Source of the DNA: Flavobacteriales bacterium
GTDB taxonomy: Bacteria > Bacteroidota > Bacteroidia > UBA10329
Direction: 5' to 3'
Length of the DNA: 6,632 bases
Assembly: GCA_003456455.1 (NCBI GenBank)
Contig: DMRV01000296.1
Location: 1-6,632, forward strand
Below the pieces are notes generated by a model. That model saw only the letters and a list, made by a program, of their open reading frames with translations, was not told where the DNA came from and ran no database searches. Both the position numbers and the translations under genes were made by a program. Every line of letters starts with the position of its first letter. Position 1 is the stretch's first letter. Below are positions 1-5,630 of the stretch, piece by piece.

Positions 1-38
1 CTGCCTTTGCCGAATGCCGTTTGCACTGTTGTCTCTTT

Positions 39-911
39 CTAGGCATTGCGGGGAAGGTCTTTCTTATAAACTAGCGTACGATAAGGGAATGGAATTTCTA
101 TTCCTTCTGCATCAAAACGTTCTTTAATACTCTTATTTAAGTCACAAAATACTTCCCAAGAATCTTCTGGCGAATTAGCCCATACATCTGCTCTTAGGTT
201 AACCGATGAATCTCCAAACCCAATTACGCGACACTTTACTTGGGGCCAATCGTTTGCCTTTTCTGCCGAATTGCGACCGTCAATTGCCAAAGGATGTTTT
301 AATGCTTCATCTGTAATTATTTCAAAGGCTTTGTCTATGTTGCTATCGTAGCTTATTCCGAAAAATAGCTGACGCTTTATTCGTTCGTCCCCTATGTGTG
401 CGTTGATGATTGTTTGGGCACTAATGACTGAATTAGGAACAATTATCCGCTGATTTTGAAAGTCTTTAATTACAGTGTGGCGCAACGTAATATCCTCTAC
501 CGAACCAGATTTATTATCTTCCATTCGGATAATGTCTCCAACTCTAAAGGGTCTAAAAATGACGATGAAAAGACCACTAATAATGTTGGAAAGTGCTGCT
601 TGAGAAGCAAATGCAAGTACTGCTGTAGCGATACCTGCAGAAGCTAACAGTGTTGTTCCCAAATACCGTAATTCCGGAATTGAGTAGATTATTAGGAAAC
701 AAGCAAGTGTAAATATGATGAGCGAAGCTGCATTCTTAATAAAGTTGTATTTGGTTGGTTCAACCTTTAAAAATATTGAACTAGCACTAACGAACTTGTG
801 AACGAAACTCCTTACCCAGAGAGTAAGTAGAAATGCAACAAATAGAATAACCGCGTAAAGTATTGGCCTTGGAATGGATGCGAAGTCTAGGGGCATTATT
901 CGTAATAACAT
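39..911 (-). CDS. MscS-family small-conductance mechanosensitive ion channel
   Basis: This inner-membrane channel is expected to open under membrane tension and release small solutes during hypo-osmotic shock. I chose the ATG at 909-911, which gives 290 residues. A TTG at 951-953 would add 14 residues (304) and a second ATG lies at 894-896. Numbered from the TTG, membrane segments are near residues 30-48, 72-92 and 96-130; the last is Ala/Gly/Ser-rich, as in the MscS pore helix. It is followed by the family signature FRPFRVGD (133-140), the beta-domain stretch SGSVEDITLRHT and the VPNS motif (172-175). The C-terminal alpha/beta cage ends with the typical GIEIPFPYRT. Length fits the compact MscS-like members with three membrane helices. 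The gene starts 51 bp (9 bp for the TTG) after the stop of the phosphodiesterase gene and has no obvious promoter, so co-transcription is likely. The family call is secure; the start and the subfamily are not. Confidence 0.93.
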   Translation of the reverse strand: MLLRIMPLDFASIPRPILYAVILFVAFLLTLWVRSFVHKFVSASSIFLKVEPTKYNFIKNAASLIIFTLACFLIIYSIPELRYLGTTLLASAGIATAVLAFASQAALSNIISGLFIVIFRPFRVGDIIRMEDNKSGSVEDITLRHTVIKDFQNQRIIVPNSVISAQTIINAHIGDERIKRQLFFGISYDSNIDKAFEIITDEALKHPLAIDGRNSAEKANDWPQVKCRVIGFGDSSVNLRADVWANSPEDSWEVFCDLNKSIKERFDAEGIEIPFPYRTLVYKKDLPRNA

Positions 912-962
912 GATGGTGAAATTACCTTGTGCAATTACCACTTGCAATACCAATAACAGAAA

Positions 963-2879
963 TCAATACACAACAAATCGTTGATGGACGGTACTTCCCT
1001 CTACGGCAATTTCAACCATGTATAAACCACCAGAAAGATGTGTTAGGTCGATGGAAGAATTAGGTTCGGCCAAAGCAATTGAATAGACCATTTTTCCACT
1101 AGATGAGTAAATTTTTATTCCAGCGTCTTTCATTTTTTCGGATAATGAGAAGTTTAAGACCCCTGTTGTTGGATTAGGAAAAATGCGCCAATCATCTGCG
1201 GTTACATCTTCAATTCCAACCTGACAGAGAACATCGTCAATCGTAATTTGACCAAAATCAAAATTTAAACGCGCTTCAACGGTGTCTGCTCCGTCTGGAT
1301 AAAACAATGCATTTAGAGAGTCGGTTGCAGTGCCATAAATCACGTCATAACTTACAAGACAGGAATATTCGCCCGTTTGGGTTTCGAGTGTATTGGTAAA
1401 CTGAAGCTCAGAGCTTGTCTCACCAGACAATTCTACATCATCTTTTAGCCATTGATAGCTTACTGGGTAGGACGTGTTTATCGATAACGCCAAACTTTCT
1501 CCTGCACAGATTAAAGTGTCACCTCCAATTTTAGCGAACTCTGGATAAGTGTACCGACCAAGAATACAACGATGGTCACTAAACTCAGACAAATCCCACA
1601 GAATAGGATTTAGACTTCTTACCGTGATGACTTCATTTGTAATTTCAGTTGGCACCAAGTGTGTTCGGTCTCCCCAAGCATGGTCAATAATTCTTCCAAA
1701 ATCATCATTGAAATTGGATTCGTAAGAACCCGAATATACCGGGATAATGGGATTCATTGTATCTAAAAATGCTCGGTAATCCATATCAGAACCAATAGGG
1801 TCTGTATTAAAGTCGCCACCAAAAATCACTGCCTCATCTTCCGGTATTTCCAAGTCAGCAATAAAATCTCGAATTTCAGCCATTTGCGTTCTTCTAGCAA
1901 AAACATCGTCTTCTCCACTTCCTGCATCCATATGAGTTCCGAAAACGTGATAGTGCTTTCCTAGTTTATTGATGCGAGCATATTTAACACCTTTATTGGC
2001 AAGGCAATCCTGGGCTGCCTGTCCACACTCGGCATAGTCAATGTCTTGCTCTGTCTCAATTGGCCATCGACTAAAAATGATGACTCCTCCATTTGTTGGA
2101 ACGGGAATAATTCCCGCTGGATTGAGAATTTCTGTCCTGTACGGAAACCCGGCTGCTTGCATTGCTGGAACTAGGTTGTCTTGGCGCGGACCATCATCAA
2201 ATGCCTCCGAAAAACTAACCACATCTTGATATTCTGAAATCTGCGCAGGTAGTAATGAAGCTCGCTCGTTGGGTTGAGGCATTCCAGATAACCCAAACGA
2301 GATCATTTGAATGTTATAGTACATCACATTCATGACATTCGGGTTCTCAAAATCAGCTGCGTCTATTTCGTAAACGGGTAAATCATGAATGGCAAACCGT
2401 ACGTCTCTATCTGAATTAGAATCATCATTGTCTGGTTTAAACTTTATTACAACTGATTTTCCAGCTAGTGTTGTCTGAACCTCATGGAAATTTCCATCAT
2501 CAAACCAAGGTTCAGAAAATCCGTTTCCTTCTACTGAGTAATCTAATTCGGTTCCGCCAGTAACTCCAATAACTCTTATTTTGATAGTCAAGAAATCTGT
2601 TGATCCGTTTAAGTCAACATTATAGTATGCTGTATCTCCTTCGGGAACAGCCGTGTTTGTTCGATTAAACGATAATACTTCTTGTCCTGTCGTTTCAAGC
2701 CAGCCACGAACAATTGGGTCGCCACCGCTCCATTCTCCCTGCGGAACGGCTAGTGTTCCAGTTTGTCCAGCCTCAACTTCAAAATCTTGCCAAGTACTGT
2801 TTCGCACGTATATGGTGGATTGACCAAATAATTGAGAAGACAGGCCAAAGCTGGCGATGAGACAGAGAAGGATTCGCAT
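963..2879 (-). CDS. Secreted sphingomyelinase C-like phosphodiesterase with Ig-like and T9SS sorting domains
   Basis: This 638-residue exported enzyme of the endonuclease/exonuclease/phosphatase fold is most like bacterial sphingomyelinase C / beta-toxin, which splits sphingomyelin into ceramide and phosphocholine with Mg2+. Residues 1-20 are a signal peptide ending FGQ. Residues 21-178 form a beta-rich domain I cannot assign. The catalytic domain spans about 182-443: YNIQM with N189, SEAFDD with metal-ligand E225, NGGVIIFSRWPI (263-274), ANKGVKYARIN with Cys285 and Cys292 just before it, GTH with H316, GGDFN with D356 and N358, and SDH with D435 and H436. All expected catalytic positions are present. 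Residues 449-529 look like an Ig domain (C458, W477, C507), and 564-638 are a T9SS type A sorting domain (FPNPTTG). The ATG at 2877-2879 puts the signal peptide at the very N-terminus. The fold is certain and the sphingomyelinase subfamily likely; true substrate may be another phospholipid. An MscS gene follows closely. Confidence 0.9.
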   Translation of the reverse strand: MRILLCLIASFGLSSQLFGQSTIYVRNSTWQDFEVEAGQTGTLAVPQGEWSGGDPIVRGWLETTGQEVLSFNRTNTAVPEGDTAYYNVDLNGSTDFLTIKIRVIGVTGGTELDYSVEGNGFSEPWFDDGNFHEVQTTLAGKSVVIKFKPDNDDSNSDRDVRFAIHDLPVYEIDAADFENPNVMNVMYYNIQMISFGLSGMPQPNERASLLPAQISEYQDVVSFSEAFDDGPRQDNLVPAMQAAGFPYRTEILNPAGIIPVPTNGGVIIFSRWPIETEQDIDYAECGQAAQDCLANKGVKYARINKLGKHYHVFGTHMDAGSGEDDVFARRTQMAEIRDFIADLEIPEDEAVIFGGDFNTDPIGSDMDYRAFLDTMNPIIPVYSGSYESNFNDDFGRIIDHAWGDRTHLVPTEITNEVITVRSLNPILWDLSEFSDHRCILGRYTYPEFAKIGGDTLICAGESLALSINTSYPVSYQWLKDDVELSGETSSELQFTNTLETQTGEYSCLVSYDVIYGTATDSLNALFYPDGADTVEARLNFDFGQITIDDVLCQVGIEDVTADDWRIFPNPTTGVLNFSLSEKMKDAGIKIYSSSGKMVYSIALAEPNSSIDLTHLSGGLYMVEIAVEGSTVHQRFVVY

Positions 2880-2904
2880 TGGAGAGTTGTTAACGTTAAT
2901 TTAA

Positions 2905-2931
2905 CGAATATACGACAGTTGAACCTGTCAA
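2905..2931 (-). promoter_or_regulatory. Candidate promoter with overlapping inverted repeat upstream of the sphingomyelinase-like gene
   Basis: Reading the minus strand, TTGACA (2926-2931) is followed 16 bases after its TTG by TATATTCG (2905-2912). The latter matches the Bacteroidota -7 element TAnnTTTG at all but one defined position. The TTG-to-TA spacing is shorter than the roughly 19-21 bases usual in this phylum, which weakens the call. An inverted repeat, GACAG-TTGAAC-CTGTC (2914-2929), fills the spacer and could bind a regulator. The 121-bp gap to the previous gene makes an independent promoter here plausible. Confidence 0.28.
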
Positions 2932-3000
2932 TAAGTACACTAAACGCCATGGTTCTAGCTAAACCAGTCGTTCTCGCCAAGTATGGGTTCCTTTAAATAA

Positions 3001-4440
3001 CTATTGGATGATAAGTGACCGCGTTGTCCTCTTTTCATCTTCACTAAACTCTAGGAATACAAGTCCCTTCGGAATACCAACCAAGTCTAAACTCCCATTT
3101 GGTGAAACCTGACTGGCCGACATAAGCTCTCGCCCACGGGCATCCAATACACGAACCATCATCTTGTGGTCGTTAGAAAACTGTACCACTCCATCTGTTA
3201 CGGGGTTTGGGTAAATGGAGAAACCACTACTGGTTTCCGTTTCTTCGATACTTAGACTACTGGTGCACAAATCTGCCATGGAATCAAACCAAAATTTAGA
3301 GAACAGAATAGAAGGTTGCGCACAAGCAAAATGGCCGATGGTCGAGTCCCGCTCTATAATTTGAATATCCAATGCACCGTTGTTAATCATATAATCAGAA
3401 GCAACAATGGTATTTAAAAACGTCACTTCCTCATCCATTCGGCAATAGTTGAACATTACTGGGGCTTCAGGTACCCATTCAAAAACATCATTGTCTCTCA
3501 ATGCAACTTGCGCTGGGTGTTGGGGGTCAGAGAAAAAAGCATCCTGATAAGCTTGCTGAAAAATTTCTCTTGGAATGGCGGGCATAGCGGCATTTAAAAC
3601 ACCAAAACCAACGCTTCCGTCTAAAAGTGGAGGTATAGTTTGGTCATAAGGAGGAGCCAAAATGTCCTCAATGTTTGTGTATAGATTGCCGTAAACATGC
3701 TGATACGATTGAATAACATATGGCAAATATCCAGGCACTGAATAAGGCTCGAAAGCGGCTACCATATCTAATTGAGAACCAGACATGTCGTATGGGCCGC
3801 TACCAGGAGCAGAAGCTGTAACGGTAAATTCGTTAGCCAATTCTTCTTGTATCATTCGATGTGTTCCCATCACAGCATGTCCTCCTTGAGAGTAGCCAAC
3901 TAGGAAGAGTTGGTCATTCAATTGCAGTTCTCGTTCATCACAGATTATTCTTGCCGAACGAAGAATATCAACCGATGCAGTTGCCTGAGAACGAGCGTGT
4001 TGGTAAGGGTGAATACCAGGCCCAGCTCCAAGACCTAAATAATCTGGTAGGCAAGCCACGTAACCAGATGCTGCTGTGAGTACTCCTAAAGACCATTCTC
4101 CCCTTAGGTAATAAAATGTGTCGTCCTTCTTTAGTTTGGTGCCATGCAAATAAGCCAGCATAGGCATGGCGCATGTGTCATCTTTCGGAATAAAAACCAG
4201 TCCGGAAGCCGTGGTAGGCGTTGTTCCATCCACATCTGGTGTATCGTAAATGACTCTGTGCACGTCTACTTCAAAATCTATTGGAAGCAACCCTGCTGGC
4301 ACTCCATTTTCAGCAAGTAAATCGGTAATGTCATCATAATCAAGACTTAGGATTATTGTGTCTTCAACCAACGTACCCTGCCCAACTACATTGGAGAAGG
4401 TTAGGGTTGCTAATAGGAATGCTGTTGCTAATTTTCTCAT
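3001..4440 (-). CDS. Secretory-lipase-like alpha/beta hydrolase with T9SS sorting domain
   Basis: This 479-residue exported serine hydrolase is probably a lipase or esterase. Residues 1-21 are a signal peptide ending VVGQ. The alpha/beta-hydrolase core runs from about 55 to 392. It shows a YLHGT oxyanion-type strand-turn (97-101), CLPDYLGLGAG and HPY (130-146, the pattern of secretory lipases), and the nucleophile elbow GYSQGGH with S184. The probable acid is D336 in YCRMDEEV and the probable base is H370 in IGHFACAQ. Residues 406-479 are a T9SS type A sorting domain starting FSIYPNPVTDG, so the enzyme should leave the cell or be anchored at its surface. The ATG at 4438-4440 starts directly with MRK and a hydrophobic core. 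It is transcribed divergently from the gene at 4557 and lies 121 bp upstream of the sphingomyelinase-like gene on the same strand. Family-level function is well supported; substrate is unknown, and a feruloyl-esterase-like or peptidase-like activity cannot be excluded. Confidence 0.87.
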   Translation of the reverse strand: MRKLATAFLLATLTFSNVVGQGTLVEDTIILSLDYDDITDLLAENGVPAGLLPIDFEVDVHRVIYDTPDVDGTTPTTASGLVFIPKDDTCAMPMLAYLHGTKLKKDDTFYYLRGEWSLGVLTAASGYVACLPDYLGLGAGPGIHPYQHARSQATASVDILRSARIICDERELQLNDQLFLVGYSQGGHAVMGTHRMIQEELANEFTVTASAPGSGPYDMSGSQLDMVAAFEPYSVPGYLPYVIQSYQHVYGNLYTNIEDILAPPYDQTIPPLLDGSVGFGVLNAAMPAIPREIFQQAYQDAFFSDPQHPAQVALRDNDVFEWVPEAPVMFNYCRMDEEVTFLNTIVASDYMINNGALDIQIIERDSTIGHFACAQPSILFSKFWFDSMADLCTSSLSIEETETSSGFSIYPNPVTDGVVQFSNDHKMMVRVLDARGRELMSASQVSPNGSLDLVGIPKGLVFLEFSEDEKRTTRSLIIQ

Positions 4441-4460
4441 CGTACTAAACTAATTAATTT

Positions 4461-4474
4461 CAATGCACGCATTG
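4461..4474. promoter_or_regulatory. Perfect dyad in divergent intergenic spacer (possible operator)
   Basis: The sequence CAATGC-AC-GCATTG is a perfect inverted repeat with 6-bp arms and a 2-bp spacer. It sits in the 116-bp spacer between two divergently transcribed secreted-protein genes, 20 bp from the lipase-like start codon and 82 bp from the plus-strand start. The symmetry and position suit a dimeric transcription factor acting on one or both genes. It is too small for a terminator and is followed by no T-run. Function is inferred from symmetry and position only. Confidence 0.35.
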
Positions 4475-4556
4475 TATGTGATTTCAAAAAATTAGCGGAT
4501 AGCTGAAATTCCTCTGAGATACATACCTTGCTACGCATTCAACCAAACAATTCCTC

Positions 4557-5612
4557 ATGAAAAAAAGTTTACTACTCGTCTTTGCTATATTTTCAGCTAG
4601 TACTTGCTTTAGCCAAATTAGCATCGAAAGTTCTGATTTGACTTCTATCGGAGATCAAATAATCAGATATACTGATACGATTCCGGCTTATGGTCCTGGA
4701 TCCGCTGGTCCAAATGTAACATGGGATTTTTCCGGTGCTGTTCCTGAAGATACAGCCGTCACCACGGTTGTTACCGTTGCCTCCACTGGTTTTCAATCAA
4801 CTTTTAGCAGTTCAGACTATGCCATGCAGGGTAATGCAGACTCCTACTTGTTTTTCGAACACGATGCTAGCACAATGACAACAACGGGAGCTGCTGGTGA
4901 CTTGCTTGGTAATGGAGATATTGAATCCCCGTTTTCTGACAATTTGCTTCTACATGAATTTCCGAGGACATACGAGAGTACTTTCGATGACACGTATGCT
5001 TTCGTAACCGAGGCCTCTGGTGCAGGACTTCAGACTCCGATTCCAGTTAACAGGGTTCGGCTAACACACACCGGACATGTGTATGATACTACGGATGCTT
5101 ATGGAACATTGATTACACCTACTGGGACGTATGACGCACTTCGAGTCAAGACGGTGGATTATACCACCGACCTTCTGGAGTTTAAGCTTTTTTCGTTCTC
5201 TCAATGGGAGACGCTTTCTAACACCACAGACATAATTACTAGCTACGGCTGGCACGCCAAAGAAGAAATGCTAGCTATTGCCGAGTTTGCTTATGATACT
5301 CTTGATAATCCAGCTCGGTTTACTTTCTCTTCTGTGCCTCCCGTTACAACTGTTGGAATTGGAGATGTAGATGAAGAAATGCCTTTTGCTTTGTACCCAC
5401 AGCCGGCTTCAGATCAACTTTTTATAAAGGGATTGAATCCTACTGGAAATCATCAAGCACAGGTTTTTAGCATTGATGGGAAAATGGTGAGAAACGAAGT
5501 TTTGGCGGGAAATAGCATTAATGTATCCGACCTCAAATCTGGAATGTATATTCTCAGAATTACTTTATCAGATGGCACAAGACCAGAACCGATGAAGTTT
5601 ATCGTTAGATAG
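4557..5612 (+). CDS. T9SS-sorted secreted protein of unknown function
   Basis: I do not recognise a functional family for this 351-residue protein. Residues 1-20 are a clear signal peptide (MKK, hydrophobic core, CFSQ). The mature part, about 21-270, is rich in Thr, Ser, Asp and aromatic residues and reads as beta-strands. It has an early GPGSAGPNVTWDFSG segment (46-60), a pattern I associate with secreted Bacteroidota proteins of unknown role. Residues 275-351 form a T9SS type A sorting domain, but its first motif reads YPQPASDQ, with Gln where Asn is usual; the later SIDGKMV and LKSGMYILRI elements are intact. No catalytic motif is visible. It is the only plus-strand gene in the window, diverging from the lipase-like gene and converging on the DUF3089 gene. 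It could be a surface-binding or adhesin-like protein. That it is expressed as a secreted protein is well supported; its job is not. Confidence 0.85.
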   Translation: MKKSLLLVFAIFSASTCFSQISIESSDLTSIGDQIIRYTDTIPAYGPGSAGPNVTWDFSGAVPEDTAVTTVVTVASTGFQSTFSSSDYAMQGNADSYLFFEHDASTMTTTGAAGDLLGNGDIESPFSDNLLLHEFPRTYESTFDDTYAFVTEASGAGLQTPIPVNRVRLTHTGHVYDTTDAYGTLITPTGTYDALRVKTVDYTTDLLEFKLFSFSQWETLSNTTDIITSYGWHAKEEMLAIAEFAYDTLDNPARFTFSSVPPVTTVGIGDVDEEMPFALYPQPASDQLFIKGLNPTGNHQAQVFSIDGKMVRNEVLAGNSINVSDLKSGMYILRITLSDGTRPEPMKFIVR

Positions 5613-5624
5613 AAACGGAACGAT
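5601..5624. terminator. Weak stem-loop at the convergent gene junction (possible bidirectional terminator)
   Basis: ATCGTT (5601-5606) pairs with AACGAT (5619-5624) around a 12-base loop. It overlaps the stop codon of the plus-strand gene and lies just beyond the stop of the opposing DUF3089 gene. A hairpin shared by two convergent genes is a common arrangement. The stem is short, the loop is large and neither side has a T-run, so it is a weak candidate. Nothing better is visible in the 18-bp gap. Confidence 0.2.
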
Positions 5625-5630
5625 TAGGTC

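Noticed and set aside
1..38. Bases left of the MscS stop codon as a terminator or the end of another gene.
   Set aside because: There is no stem with a T-run and too little sequence to call a coding region.
951..965. Stop-codon readthrough fusing the phosphodiesterase to the MscS channel.
   Set aside because: The phosphodiesterase ends with a complete T9SS sorting domain, which must be C-terminal, and a channel fused behind it would be topologically implausible. Sharing the frame is a one-in-three chance.
2950..2966. TGGTT-ctagcta-AACCA hairpin downstream of the lipase-like gene, considered as its terminator.
   Set aside because: The stem is only 5 bp with a 7-base loop and no following T-run on the minus strand. 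It also lies about 35 bp past the stop.
4485..4494. TAATTTTTTG on the minus strand as a -7 element for the lipase-like gene.
   Set aside because: No TTG lies at the right distance upstream, and A/T runs give such matches by chance.
4524..4531. TACCTTGC as a -7 element for the plus-strand T9SS gene.
   Set aside because: It mismatches TAnnTTTG at two positions and there is no TTG about 20 bases upstream.
4593..4796. Open frame antisense to the T9SS gene, and similar short frames at 456-647, 2041-2229, 2750-2980, 3861-4079, 3968-4174, 5061-5255 and 6365-6592.
   Set aside because: Each overlaps a convincing gene in another frame or on the other strand and has no recognisable domain or independent start signal.
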